From NCBI RefSeq assembly GCF_004919045.1, contig NZ_SWDW01000010.1, forward strand, positions 97,890 to 161,889: a stretch of 64,000 nucleotides of DNA, in the 5' to 3' direction. The DNA comes from Sinomonas albida (lineage in GTDB: Bacteria > Actinomycetota > Actinomycetes > Actinomycetales > Micrococcaceae). Below the pieces are notes generated by a model. That model saw only the letters and a program-made list of their open reading frames with translations, had not been told where the DNA came from and made no database searches. Shown piece after piece: positions 26,423 through 36,004 of the stretch; position 1 is the stretch's first letter; each line of letters starts with the position of its first letter. A program made the position numbers and the translations under genes.

Positions 26423-28654
26423 TCAGCCACGCTCGAGGAACACCTCCCGCTCCGGGTCCAGATAGTCGTCGATCGCCGCGGCCAGCTCCGGGTGCCGCTC
26501 GAGCTCGGGGTCGTCCCCGACGAGCTCGAGGGCATCCTCGCGGGCGCGCGCGATGACGTCGCCGTCGCGGAGCACCCGCAGGAGCCGGAGCGTCGAGCGC
26601 CGGCCCGACTGGCTTGCGCCCAGGATGTCGCCCTCGCGCCGGAATTCGAGATCACGCTGCGCGAGCTCAAACCCGTCTGTGCTCGCCGCGACGGCCGCGA
26701 GCCGCTCTCGGCTCGGGTGGCCGGGCTCGAGCCGCGTGACGAGGAGGCACGTTCCGGCGTGCCCGCCGCGGCCCACGCGGCCCCGCAGCTGATGCAGCTG
26801 CGCGATGCCGAAGCGGTCCGCGTCGAGGATGACCATGAGCGTCGCGTTGGGGACGTCGACGCCGACCTCGACCACCGTCGTCGCGACGAGGACACCCGTC
26901 TCCCCCGAGGCGAAGGCTCGCATCGCAGCCGCCTTCGACTCCGTGTCGAGCCGGCCATGCAGGACGCCGACCTTCACGCCGTCGAGCGCCGGCTCGGCCT
27001 CGAGCTGCTCGACGATCTCCGTGACGGACACCGCCTGCGCCGGCTCGGGCGCCGCGAACGCCCCGCCCCACGTCGCCGCGTCGAGCGCGTCCAAGTCGTC
27101 CTCCCCCCGGTCGCCGGCTCCGATCGTGGGGCACACGACGTAGACCTGCCGCCCGGAGTCGACCTCTTCGCGGGCCCGCTGCCAGATGCGCCGCTCCCAC
27201 AAGGGGTTCTCGACGAGGCCCACCGTGTGCGTGGCGATGGGCGATCGGCCCGCGGGGAGCTCGCGAAGGACAGACGTCTCGAGATCCCCGAAGACCGTCA
27301 TCGCGACCGTCCGGGGAATGGGCGTCGCCGTCATGACGAGGAGATGCGGCGTTGCGAGGCTCTTGGCCCGGAGGGCGTCCCGCTGCTCGACTCCGAAGCG
27401 GTGCTGCTCGTCGACCACCACGAGGCCCAGATCCGCGAACTGCACGTTCTCGGACAGGAGCGCGTGGGTCCCGATGACGATGCCGGCCTGCCCGCTCGCG
27501 GCCGCGAGCAGGCTGCGCTTCTTCTCGGCGGCGGACTGCGAGCCCGTCAGCAGGGCGACCTCGACGCCGTCGTCACCGGCGCCGCCCAGGAGGCCCTCGC
27601 GCACGAGCGGCCCCAGCGTCGCGCGGATCGAGGCGTAGTGCTGGGACGCGAGGACCTCGGTGGGCGCAAGCAGCGCCGCCTGGCCGCCGTCGTCCACGAC
27701 CTGGAGCATGGCGCGGAGGGCCACGACCGTCTTTCCCGAGCCGACCTCGCCTTGGAGCAGCCGGTTCATCGGGTGGGCCAGGGACAGCTCCTCGGCCAGG
27801 AGCTCGCCGACGCCGCGCTGGCCCGCGGTGAGCTCGAACGGGAGCCCACGGTCGAACGCGTCGAGGAGGCCGCCGCGGCGCGCCGGACTCGGGCGGGACG
27901 GGAGGGCCGCATGCTGGGCCCGCCGCCGCGCGAGCGCGGTCTGGAGCACGAGGGCCTCCTCGAAACGGAAGCGATCCTGCGCGAGGCGCCATTCGGCGTC
28001 GTTCTCCGGGACGTGGATCATCCGGTAAGCCTCAGCCGCGGACGGGAAGCGGTACTTCCGGAGCAGCAGCTCCGGGACCGGTTCCGGAAGCGACTCCAGA
28101 TCGAACGCGCCCAGCACCGTCTCCATGGCCTTGGCGATGGTCCAGCTCGGCACCGCCGCCGTCGCGGGATAGACGGGGATCGGGCGACCCGCGAGCTTGG
28201 CGGCAGCCTCGGCGTCGAGCTCCTCCGGATCGAGCAGCTCATAGATCGGATTGGTGAGCTGGAGCCGCCCGCGATACATGCCCACGCGTCCGGAGAACAT
28301 GGCCACCACGCCGCGCGTGAGCTGGCGCGACGCCTTGATGCCGTTGAAGAAAGTCAGCGAGAGCGTGCTCGGTCCGTTCGTCTGCCCGGGGCGGTCGCTC
28401 ACGAGCACCTCGGTAATGCTCCCCTTGCGCTGGTTCATGCGCCGTGTCGAGGTGGAGACGACCTGCGCCACGAGTGTCACGTCCTCGTCGAACGGGAGCT
28501 CGCGGATGGGCGTGAGCTCGCCGCGCGCGAGGTAGCGGCGCGGGAAGTGCCCCAGGAGCTCCCCCGCCGTCGTGATTCCGAGCTGGTCGGCGAACTTCTT
28601 CCCGCTCCGCGCACCGATGAGCCGGTCGAGCCCGGTGCTGCGCTCAGCTCGCAT
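26423..28654 (-). CDS. recG: ATP-dependent DNA helicase RecG
   Basis: Branch-migration helicase that rescues stalled forks. The 743-aa protein has the N-terminal wedge (OB-fold) domain, Walker A in GEVGSGKTVVALRAM, the DEQH box (VVDEQHRFGVEQ), TATPIPRT and late motifs VGVDVPNATLM and HQLRGRVGRGG. It overlaps the upstream DAK2-domain gene by 11 nt. Confidence 0.97.
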   Translation of the reverse strand: MRAERSTGLDRLIGARSGKKFADQLGITTAGELLGHFPRRYLARGELTPIRELPFDEDVTLVAQVVSTSTRRMNQRKGSITEVLVSDRPGQTNGPSTLSLTFFNGIKASRQLTRGVVAMFSGRVGMYRGRLQLTNPIYELLDPEELDAEAAAKLAGRPIPVYPATAAVPSWTIAKAMETVLGAFDLESLPEPVPELLLRKYRFPSAAEAYRMIHVPENDAEWRLAQDRFRFEEALVLQTALARRRAQHAALPSRPSPARRGGLLDAFDRGLPFELTAGQRGVGELLAEELSLAHPMNRLLQGEVGSGKTVVALRAMLQVVDDGGQAALLAPTEVLASQHYASIRATLGPLVREGLLGGAGDDGVEVALLTGSQSAAEKKRSLLAAASGQAGIVIGTHALLSENVQFADLGLVVVDEQHRFGVEQRDALRAKSLATPHLLVMTATPIPRTVAMTVFGDLETSVLRELPAGRSPIATHTVGLVENPLWERRIWQRAREEVDSGRQVYVVCPTIGAGDRGEDDLDALDAATWGGAFAAPEPAQAVSVTEIVEQLEAEPALDGVKVGVLHGRLDTESKAAAMRAFASGETGVLVATTVVEVGVDVPNATLMVILDADRFGIAQLHQLRGRVGRGGHAGTCLLVTRLEPGHPSRERLAAVAASTDGFELAQRDLEFRREGDILGASQSGRRSTLRLLRVLRDGDVIARAREDALELVGDDPELERHPELAAAIDDYLDPEREVFLERG

Positions 28655-29675
28655 GGTCGGGGCGGAGCTCGGTCAGCGAGATCCGCTCGGGCTCGCCGAG
28701 GCGACGGATCTCCGCGAGCGCGTCCTCTGGCTCGCGGACGTGGACGTGGACCCGCCAGCGGACGCAGCCCGAGTCCTCGTCGAGCGGACCGAGCGGGCTC
28801 ATAATGACTGATTCGCCCAGCTCATCGAGACGGTGGCGGAGCCCGGCGGCGTCGAGCGGGCTGAGCGTAATGGTGCACATGAGCTCGACGCCCTGCGCGG
28901 CCGGCTGCTCCGCGTGGATGTGCGGATCCTGGACGTCGAAGCCGTGGAGCGCGTCGACGATCGGCTCGGCGAGCCCGACGCCCAGCACAGCGGCGCGGAG
29001 CGCGCCGAGCACGAGGAGCAGGCCGACCGCGCCCGCGTCCACGACGTTCGCATCGTGCAGGCTCGGGAGCTGGCCCTCCGTGTCGACGACCGCGGCCACC
29101 GCCGCGTCGACGACCGCGTCGAGCGTCCGCGCGAGGGCCGCGTTGCTGTGGGGCTTGTCGGCGTTCGCGTCCATGCCCGAGTTCGCGTCGGCCGCCGCGT
29201 CGGCCGCGGCTGCCAGGACGGACAGCATCGTCCCCTCGACCGGCTCGCTGAGCGCCGACCACGCCCGGATACGGCTGCGGTGCAGGGCTTCGGCGAGCAG
29301 CGGGCCGCTCAGCCGCGGCTGGCCCGCGAGGGGCACGGCGAACGCGTCGAGGAAGACGGCGAAGAGCGTCCCCGAGTTTCCGCGGGCCTCCTCCATCGCG
29401 GCGTGCCCGGCCGCGCCGATCACCGTGCCGAGGTCGGAGCTGTCACACTCGGCGGCCGCCTCCGACGCAGCCCGCGCCGTGAGGTAGAGGTTCGTGCCCG
29501 TGTCGCCGTCCGGCACCGGGAAGATGTTGATCGCGTTGAGCCGGTCGCTGTGGTTGGCCAGCACCGTCTCCGCCATGCCCAGCCAGCGGCGCATCGCGGC
29601 CGCGTTGGACGCCGGTTTGGCGGCGTTGTTAGCTGGCAAAGTGGTCCCATCCCCTCGTTGCCGCTGGATGTCCAC
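28644..29675 (-). CDS. DAK2-domain (FakA/dihydroxyacetone kinase-like) protein
   Basis: The nucleotide-binding DAK2 domain is clear: NAINIFPVPDGDTGTNLYLT near residue 50, ARGNSGTLFAVFLDAF, and the late DAGAVGLLLVLGAL. FakA-type fatty acid kinases are usually over 500 aa; this protein (about 343 aa) has a shortened C-terminal half ending in a domain with HVHVREPEDAL. The GTG at 29675 overlaps thiL by 47 nt, more than usual. A TTG further in, preceded by GAGGGGATGG, is a possible alternative start. Its position between thiL and recG is conserved in actinobacteria. Confidence 0.85.
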   Translation of the reverse strand: MDIQRQRGDGTTLPANNAAKPASNAAAMRRWLGMAETVLANHSDRLNAINIFPVPDGDTGTNLYLTARAASEAAAECDSSDLGTVIGAAGHAAMEEARGNSGTLFAVFLDAFAVPLAGQPRLSGPLLAEALHRSRIRAWSALSEPVEGTMLSVLAAAADAAADANSGMDANADKPHSNAALARTLDAVVDAAVAAVVDTEGQLPSLHDANVVDAGAVGLLLVLGALRAAVLGVGLAEPIVDALHGFDVQDPHIHAEQPAAQGVELMCTITLSPLDAAGLRHRLDELGESVIMSPLGPLDEDSGCVRWRVHVHVREPEDALAEIRRLGEPERISLTELRPDHAS

Positions 29676-30645
29676 CCACGGACACCCCGGGCGCCCCGCC
29701 GACGGCGGGCAACACCGAGCCTATCGCAGCGAACCCGTGCGGAAGCTGTGTTGCGGCGGGGAACGTCGCGAGGAGTCCGTGGTCCTCCCCGCCGCCGAGG
29801 ACCCACTCGAGGGGGTCCACTCCGAGGACCTCGGCCGCGGCGACGAGGGGCGCGGCCTGGGCCGCGAGGGCCGTCGGATCGAGGTCGAGGCGGACACCGC
29901 TCGCCTCCGCGAGGCGCCCCCCGTCCCGCAGGAGCCCGTCGGAGAGGTCCATCAGCGCGGTGGCTCCCCCGCGCGCGGCCGCGGGACCGGCCTCGAGCGG
30001 CGGGACCGGGCGGCACTGCCGGCCCACGAGCTCGCGGAGCTCGGCGCCGAGCGACTCGTAGCTGGGGCCGCCCTCGAGCAGGGCGAGACCCGCGGCGGCG
30101 GGGCCGAGCGAACCGGCGACGGCGACCACGTCACCCGGGCGGGCGCCGCTGCGCAGCACGGCCTGGCGCCCGTCGAGGCTCCCCAGAACCGTCGCGGTGA
30201 TCGAGAGCTCGCGGCCCCGTCCCAGGTCCCCGCCGGCCAGGGCACAGCGCGCCGCGCCGAGCGCCGCGACCGCCTCGGCGAGACCGTCGGCGACGCCTTC
30301 GACCCACTCGACGGGCGTGGCAGGCGGGAGCGTGAGGCTCACGACGATCGCCGTCGCGACCGCGCCCATGGCGTTGACGTCGCTGAGGTTCTGCGCGGCC
30401 GCCTTCCAGCCCACGTCGCGGCCGGTATGGCGGTAGCCGTTGGGCCACTCGAGCCGGAAGTCGGCGTCCTGGGTCTGCGTGTCGGTCGTGACGACGACCC
30501 GCCCGTCGGGGGCCGCAACGACGGCGGCGTCGTCGCCTGGGCCGAGCAGCGCGGGCGGTCCTCCGGCGAGCCGGGGAAGGATCCGTGCGAGGAGCTCCCC
30601 CTCGCTCAGCTCGCCGACCGTCGGTGTCAGGGGGAACGTGGGCAC
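29629..30645 (-). CDS. thiL: Thiamine-monophosphate kinase ThiL
   Basis: Phosphorylates thiamine monophosphate to the active TPP cofactor. The 338-aa protein has LLGPGDDAAVV, TTDTQTQDADF, ALAGGDLGRG and TALMDLSDGL, the metal and ATP-binding motifs of the family. Its GTG lies 6 nt after TAGGCT, suggesting a leaderless mRNA. Together with thiC it makes two thiamine genes in this window, but only thiC has a riboswitch. Confidence 0.96.
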   Translation of the reverse strand: MPTFPLTPTVGELSEGELLARILPRLAGGPPALLGPGDDAAVVAAPDGRVVVTTDTQTQDADFRLEWPNGYRHTGRDVGWKAAAQNLSDVNAMGAVATAIVVSLTLPPATPVEWVEGVADGLAEAVAALGAARCALAGGDLGRGRELSITATVLGSLDGRQAVLRSGARPGDVVAVAGSLGPAAAGLALLEGGPSYESLGAELRELVGRQCRPVPPLEAGPAAARGGATALMDLSDGLLRDGGRLAEASGVRLDLDPTALAAQAAPLVAAAEVLGVDPLEWVLGGGEDHGLLATFPAATQLPHGFAAIGSVLPAVGGAPGVSVGGHPAATRGWDHFAS

Positions 30646-30717
30646 GGTCTCAGCCTAGTAGTCTTGAAAGGGCCGGGCCGCTCGCTCGGCACCCCCGAAT
30701 CCGTCCCGAGGAGGACC

Positions 30718-31359
30718 ATGCCTCGCAGCCGTCGCCGTGCGAACAGCCTCTCAACGGGCGCCGTACTGCGCGCTTCTGCGCTGGCGTTGGCCGTGGGTCT
30801 CACCGCCTCGCTCAGCGCATGCGGCACCGCCGTGTCCGTCGAGGCCGCCCCGGACGCCGCGAACCCCGCGTGCGCTCCCGAGATGATCGCGCTTCCGGAC
30901 TCGATCGGCGACGCGGCGCTGCGGAAGACGACAAGCCAGGCGACCGCAGCGTGGGGCGACCCCTCCGCCGTCGTGCTCCGCTGCGGCGTCGCCTCGCCGG
31001 GGCCCACGACGGACCGCTGCGTGACCGTCAACGGCGTGGACTGGGTGATTCGCGAGGCTGGCCGGTCGCCGTCGGCCTCGGCGTCCGCGAGCCCGAGCGG
31101 CCCCGCCACCTCGGGAGCCGGGCCCCACCCCACGGCGTCGCCCTCGGCCTCGGCACCCGCTTCGCAAGGCACCGACACCGAGAACGGGACGTACGTCCTC
31201 ACGACGTTCGGGCGCTCGCCCGCGACCGAGTTACTCCTCGACAGCTCGAAGATCAGCTCCGCGACGGTCCTGGCGACGCTCGCTTCGGCGGTCGCGAAGG
31301 TCCCCCAGACCGCGAAGTGCGTCGGGCAGGCCGAGGTGGCCCAGCTGCCGAAGGGCTGA
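30718..31359 (+). CDS. DUF3515-type lipoprotein
   Basis: A 213-aa protein with a lipoprotein signal peptide ending SLSACG; the Cys would be lipidated. Downstream residues (CAPEMIALPDSI, VVLRCGVASPGPTTDRCVTVNGVDWV) fit the DUF3515 family found near ddl and thiL in actinobacteria. A Ser/Pro/Ala stretch in the middle (about 120-150) is low complexity. The start ATG follows CGAGGAGG. Function unknown, cell-surface location. Confidence 0.9.
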   Translation: MPRSRRRANSLSTGAVLRASALALAVGLTASLSACGTAVSVEAAPDAANPACAPEMIALPDSIGDAALRKTTSQATAAWGDPSAVVLRCGVASPGPTTDRCVTVNGVDWVIREAGRSPSASASASPSGPATSGAGPHPTASPSASAPASQGTDTENGTYVLTTFGRSPATELLLDSSKISSATVLATLASAVAKVPQTAKCVGQAEVAQLPKG

Positions 31360-31447
31360 GGCCCGCGGCGTCGCGAGGGCCTGCTGCCGGGCCCGGCACC
31401 CGCCGGGCGGCCCGGCGCGAACCGGCCTCGAGCCCAAGCCCCGGCGG

Positions 31448-32653
31448 CTAGCGCAGGCCCGTGGGCCGCTCGAGTGCGAGCTGGATGAGCTCGTCGATGA
31501 GGTCGTGGTAGGCAAGCCCGGTCGCCGCCCACATCTGCGGGTACATGCTGATGGGCGTGAATCCGGGCATCGTGTTGATCTCGTTGATCACGAGCTCGCC
31601 CTCGGGCGTGTAGAAGAAGTCCACGCGGCTCAGGCCCTCTGCGGAGACGGCGTCGAACGCGAGCGCCGCCTGCTCGCGAACGCGCGCGATGGCCTCCTCG
31701 GGAAGATCCGCGGGGCAGCTCAGCGCGGCGGCGTTGTCCTCGACGTACTTCGCCTCGAAGTCATAGAACGTGTGGTCGTCGCCCTGCACCACGATCTCGC
31801 CGGGGAGGGAGGTCCGCGGGGGCTCGGCGCCGTGGCCCTCGAGCACGCCGCACTCGATCTCCCGGCCCGTGATCGCGGCCTCGATGACCATCCGCAGGTC
31901 GTGCCGGCGCGCCTCGGCGATCGCGGCGTCGAGATCCTCCGGACGTTCGACGCGCGTGATCCCCACCGAGGAGCCCGCGCGGCACGGCTTGACGAAGACG
32001 GGGAAGCCCAGACGGCCGACGGCGGCGCGCACCCCCTCGGGGTCGCGGCGCCATTCCTTGTCGGTCACCGCGACATACGGACCCACGGTCAGGCCGGCGG
32101 CCTCGAACGCGACCTTCATGAAGTGCTTGTCCATCCCGACCGCCGACGCGAGCACGCCCGCGCCGACATAGCGGACGTCCGCGAGCTCGAGCAGCCCCTG
32201 GACCGTCCCGTCCTCTCCGAACGCCCCGTGCAGGAGCGGGAACACGACGTCGACCTCGCCCAGCTCGCGCGGGACCTCGTTGGGCCGGGTCACCACGAGG
32301 CCCGGGCGCCCGGGTCCGCCCGCGAGGCTCACGGTCTCGGAGCCGGCATGTACCTCGGGCATCTCGCCGGCGTTGAGCGCCCACTGCTGCCAGTTGCCGT
32401 CGGAGAGGACCCACTGGCCGTCCTTGGAGATGCCGATCGGCAGCACCTCGTACTTGGCCGCGTCGATCGCGTTCATGACGCCGGCGGCCGTCACGCAGCT
32501 CACGGCGTGCTCGCTCGAGCGGCCGCCGAAGAGGAGCGCGACGCGGACCTTGCGCCCGGGGCCGGGGCTCTCAGGACCGGTTCCCTCGGGGGCGGAGTTC
32601 TCGGGGCCGTTTCCCTCGGGGGCGCCGCGCTCGGAACCTGCAGTGTTGGACAC
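31448..32653 (-). CDS. ddl: D-alanine-D-alanine ligase
   Basis: Makes the D-Ala-D-Ala dipeptide of peptidoglycan. ATP-grasp motifs are present: LLFGGRSSEHAVS at the start, GSSVGITRV, DFEAKY and VINEINTMPGFT. The GTG start at 32653 follows GGAAGG and lies 1 nt after the gpsA stop. The first 30 residues are a PEG(N/T)GPE-rich low-complexity stretch before the conserved domain begins, which is unusual. It is the last gene of the leuC-leuD-murA-plsC-gpsA-ddl series. Confidence 0.96.
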   Translation of the reverse strand: MSNTAGSERGAPEGNGPENSAPEGTGPESPGPGRKVRVALLFGGRSSEHAVSCVTAAGVMNAIDAAKYEVLPIGISKDGQWVLSDGNWQQWALNAGEMPEVHAGSETVSLAGGPGRPGLVVTRPNEVPRELGEVDVVFPLLHGAFGEDGTVQGLLELADVRYVGAGVLASAVGMDKHFMKVAFEAAGLTVGPYVAVTDKEWRRDPEGVRAAVGRLGFPVFVKPCRAGSSVGITRVERPEDLDAAIAEARRHDLRMVIEAAITGREIECGVLEGHGAEPPRTSLPGEIVVQGDDHTFYDFEAKYVEDNAAALSCPADLPEEAIARVREQAALAFDAVSAEGLSRVDFFYTPEGELVINEINTMPGFTPISMYPQMWAATGLAYHDLIDELIQLALERPTGLR

Positions 32654-32654
32654 G

Positions 32655-33752
32655 CTATTCGCCTTCCGATTTGAGCTCGCGAGCGAGCAGGAGCGTTTCA
32701 AGCTGGTCGACCTCGACCCTGCCGGCGAGAACGCCGACCACGGCCTCGGTGATGGGCATCTCGACGCCGACCCGCCGCGCGAGCTCGCGCACCGCCGGGG
32801 CCGACTTGATGCCCTCGGCGATCTGGGTCATGTGCTGGCCGAGCTCGTCCACGGTGAAACCCTGGCCGAGCAGCGTTCCTGCGGTGTGGTTGCGGGAGAG
32901 CTTCGACGCACACGTCGCGACGAGGTCCCCGAGCCCCGCGAGCCCGGACAACGTCTGGGCGTCGCCGCCGAGCGCCACCGCGAGGCGCGTCGTCTCGGCG
33001 AGGCCTCGCGTGATCACGGAGGCCTTCGTGTTGTCGCCCATGCCCTTGCCCTCGCAGATCCCTACGCACAGCGCAATGACGTTCTTGACGACCCCGCCGA
33101 TCTCGGCGCCGACCACGTCAGTGGACGTGTACGGCCGGAAATAGGGTGCCGTGCAGGCGCGGGCGAGCCGCAGCGCGAGCGCCTGGTCCCCGCACGCGAC
33201 GACGGAAGCGGTCGGCTCGCGCCGCGCGATCTCCATCGCGAGGTTGGGGCCGGAGAGGACGGCGATTCGCTCCGCGGGAACGCCGGCAACGTCGGAGATG
33301 ACCTGGCTCATGCGCAGGTCGGAGCCGACCTCGAGGCCCTTCATGAGCGACATCACGACCGCGCCGGGCGGGATCAGGCCGCGCCAGGCCTCGAGCTGCG
33401 CGCGCAGCGACTGGGCGGGAACCGCGAACACCACGAGCTGGGCTCCGGCGAGCGCCTCGGCGGGATCGACGGTGGCCGTCACCGTGGCCGGCAGCTCGAT
33501 GTCGCCGAGGTAGCGCTGGTTCCGGTGCCGATTGATGTCTGCGATCGTCTCCGGGTTGCGGCCCCAGATCCGGATGGTGCGCTCCACTCCGCTCGCCGCG
33601 GCGGCGTCCGCGAGGACCTTGGCGAACGTCGTGCCCCAGCTCCCGGCGCCGAAGACCGCGATGCTCGTGAGCTCCAGCTCGGCCTCACGGGCCGGCGAGC
33701 TCGCGGGCCCGGTCTCCGAGGCGCGCCCCACGGCGGTGACGTCAGCGCTCAC
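32655..33752 (-). CDS. gpsA: NAD(P)-dependent glycerol-3-phosphate dehydrogenase
   Basis: Makes glycerol-3-phosphate for phospholipids. The 365-aa protein has GAGSWGTTFAKVL for NAD(P) binding, SGPNLAMEIA, and the catalytic Lys in IGGVVKNVIALCVG. The GTG at 33752 overlaps the plsC stop by 4 nt (GTGA). An Ala/Glu/Ser leader of about 25 residues precedes the dinucleotide-binding fold. The frame continues upstream through plsC sequence, but that part is not real coding. Confidence 0.96.
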   Translation of the reverse strand: MSADVTAVGRASETGPASSPAREAELELTSIAVFGAGSWGTTFAKVLADAAAASGVERTIRIWGRNPETIADINRHRNQRYLGDIELPATVTATVDPAEALAGAQLVVFAVPAQSLRAQLEAWRGLIPPGAVVMSLMKGLEVGSDLRMSQVISDVAGVPAERIAVLSGPNLAMEIARREPTASVVACGDQALALRLARACTAPYFRPYTSTDVVGAEIGGVVKNVIALCVGICEGKGMGDNTKASVITRGLAETTRLAVALGGDAQTLSGLAGLGDLVATCASKLSRNHTAGTLLGQGFTVDELGQHMTQIAEGIKSAPAVRELARRVGVEMPITEAVVGVLAGRVEVDQLETLLLARELKSEGE

Positions 33753-34540
33753 GCGGGGATCCCGCCATCGTGCGTGGAGCCTTTCGCGCCGCGCTCGACG
33801 TCCCGGCCGTGCTTGGGCTGCTGGTGCGCCGACGGGTCCCACCGCTCCGCCGGGGCCTCCTCGCCCCGCAGCTCTGCGAGGAGCTCCGTGATGGCCGCCA
33901 TGATCTTCTCGGTGGCCGCAACGAGAGTCGACTTGTCGAGCGGGCGGTCCTTGAACTCGCTCAGGTCCACGGGGTCGCCCACGAGCACGCGGACGTGCTT
34001 GCGCGGCCACGTGTACAGGCGCTTCGCGTAACGCGGGAAGAGCTCCTGGGCTCCCCAGTGGGCGATCGGAACGACCGGGGCGCCCGTCTTGAGGGCTAGC
34101 CGCGCGGCGCCGGTGTGGCCCTTCATGGGCCACAGGTCCGGATCGCGCGTGAGCGTGCCCTCGGGGTAGATGAGAATCGCGCCGCCCTCGTCGAGGACCT
34201 CCCGCGCGACTTCGAGGGACTGGCCCCCGCCGGCTCCGCTGCGGTCCACGGGGATCTGCTTCGTGCCCCGCATGATCTGTCCCACGACCGGGGGCTTGAA
34301 CAGGCCCGCCTTCGCGAGGAAATGCGGAGGCCGCCCCATGTTGTACAGCATGTGCCCCACCACGAGCGGATCGATCTCGGTGCAATGGTTCGGGCAGGCG
34401 ATGAAGCCGCCCTCGGGCAGGCGCTCGGTGCCGAGCCACCTCTTTCCGAGGAGGGCGTTCATGGTGGGCCTCACCACGCCCCCGGCGATCGCGAAGGCGA
34501 TGCGCTCCCCGATCGACTCGGCCCGGACCGGACGGCTCAC
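33749..34540 (-). CDS. plsC: 1-acyl-sn-glycerol-3-phosphate acyltransferase
   Basis: Adds the second acyl chain in phosphatidic acid synthesis. The catalytic HX4D motif is NHCTEIDP, and the YPEGTLTRDP motif follows. 263 aa from the GTG at 34540, which overlaps murA by 4 nt. Location before gpsA, which makes its glycerol-3-phosphate precursor, fits the pathway. The C-terminal 40 residues are polar and probably disordered. Confidence 0.93.
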   Translation of the reverse strand: MSRPVRAESIGERIAFAIAGGVVRPTMNALLGKRWLGTERLPEGGFIACPNHCTEIDPLVVGHMLYNMGRPPHFLAKAGLFKPPVVGQIMRGTKQIPVDRSGAGGGQSLEVAREVLDEGGAILIYPEGTLTRDPDLWPMKGHTGAARLALKTGAPVVPIAHWGAQELFPRYAKRLYTWPRKHVRVLVGDPVDLSEFKDRPLDKSTLVAATEKIMAAITELLAELRGEEAPAERWDPSAHQQPKHGRDVERGAKGSTHDGGIPA

Positions 34541-35865
34541 GCTGCACGCTCCTCGAGGTCGAACTGGGCTCCCAGGGCCTCCAGCTTGTCCGTGAAGTGC
34601 TCGTAGCCGCGTTTGATGACGTCCACGCCGGTCGCGCGGGACGTGCCCTCGGCCGCAAGGGCCGCGATGAGATGGCTGAACCCGCCGCGCAGATCCGGCA
34701 CGTCGAACTCCGCGCCCTTGAGCTCCGCGGCGCCGGAGATGACGGCGGAATGCAGGAAGTTGCGCTGCCCGAAGCGGCAGGGAACGCTCCCGAGGCACTC
34801 GCGGTGCACCTGGATGGTCGCGCCCATGCGCCGGAGGGCCTCCGTGAAGCCGAATCGATTCTCATAGACGGTCTCGTGCACGATCGAGACGCCCTCGGCC
34901 TGGGTCAGCGCGACGACGAGCGGCTGCTGCCAGTCCGTCATGAAGCCCGGGTGCACGTCCGTCTCGACGACGAGCGGCGAGAGCTTGCCACCGCGATGGA
35001 AGAAGCGGATGCCGTCGTCGCCGATCTCAAGACCGCCCCCGACCTTCCGGAACGTGTTGACGAACGTCATCATGTCGCGCTGGAGCGCACCCTCGACAAA
35101 GATGTCGCCCTTCGTCACGAGGGCCGCGCAGCCCCACGACGCCGCCTCGTTGCGGTCAGGGAGTGCCGTGTGCGTGTAGCCCCCGAGCGAGGGGACGCCC
35201 TCGATCCGGATCGTGCGGTCGGACTGGATCGAGATGAGCGCGCCCATCTTCTGCAGGACGGCGATGAGGTCCACGATCTCCGGCTCGGTCGCCGCGCCCG
35301 TGAGCTCGGTGATGCCTTCGGCCTTGGTGGCGCTGAGCAGGACCTGCTCCGTCGCACCCACGCTCGGGTACGGGAGGGAGATCTTCGATCCCTTGAGGAC
35401 CTTGGGCGCCGAGATGCTGATGCCGCCCGGGCGCTTGTCGACGACGGCGCCGAACTGGCGCAGGACTCCAAGGTGGTAGTCGATGGGGCGGTCGCCGATG
35501 CGGCAGCCGCCGAGGTCGGGGATGAAGGCCTCGCCGATGGCGTGGATGAGCGGCCCGCACAGGAGGATGGGGATGCGTGAATCGCCCGCGTGCGCGTCGA
35601 TGTCGGCCACGTGTGCCGTGCGCGCGTTCGCGGGGTCCAGCGTGAGCTCGCCGCGCACTGCGTCCCGCTCGACCTCGACTCCGTGGAGTCGGAGGAGGCT
35701 CGTGACGACCTCGACGTCCTTGATGTCTGGGACGTTCCGGAGGGTAGAGGGCTCGTCGCCCAGCAGGGCCGCGACCATGGCCTTCGGGACGAGGTTCTTT
35801 GCTCCACGAACGGTCACCCGCCCCGAGAGCGGCACGCCGCCGCGGATGGTCAGGACACTGCTCAT
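34537..35865 (-). CDS. murA: UDP-N-acetylglucosamine 1-carboxyvinyltransferase MurA
   Basis: First committed step of peptidoglycan synthesis. The 442-aa protein begins SSVLTIRGGVPLSGRVTVRG and has the usual twofold layout. The active-site loop reads GGCRIGDRP with Cys121, so fosfomycin could react with it, unlike the Asp form of mycobacteria. An in-frame ATG at 35871 is an alternative start; GAGGAAG lies close before both. It is coupled to plsC by a 4-nt overlap. Confidence 0.95.
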   Translation of the reverse strand: MSSVLTIRGGVPLSGRVTVRGAKNLVPKAMVAALLGDEPSTLRNVPDIKDVEVVTSLLRLHGVEVERDAVRGELTLDPANARTAHVADIDAHAGDSRIPILLCGPLIHAIGEAFIPDLGGCRIGDRPIDYHLGVLRQFGAVVDKRPGGISISAPKVLKGSKISLPYPSVGATEQVLLSATKAEGITELTGAATEPEIVDLIAVLQKMGALISIQSDRTIRIEGVPSLGGYTHTALPDRNEAASWGCAALVTKGDIFVEGALQRDMMTFVNTFRKVGGGLEIGDDGIRFFHRGGKLSPLVVETDVHPGFMTDWQQPLVVALTQAEGVSIVHETVYENRFGFTEALRRMGATIQVHRECLGSVPCRFGQRNFLHSAVISGAAELKGAEFDVPDLRGGFSHLIAALAAEGTSRATGVDVIKRGYEHFTDKLEALGAQFDLEERAA

Positions 35866-36004
35866 ATGCATTGCTTCCTCACTGCTCGCCTGACCCACCG
35901 GACCGGCCACGGACCTGCTAAGCATAGAAGCTCCTCCGTGGCCCGGCGAATCCCGCAGCCGGGTGAGGGGAGGCTCGACCGGGTGGGCGGCCGGGCCTCC
36001 CGGC

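Noticed and set aside
32655..34865. Single 736-codon gene covering plsC and gpsA
   Set aside because: Only the last 365 residues are GpsA. The plsC region reads as a real protein in another frame with an HX4D motif and a 4-nt overlap.
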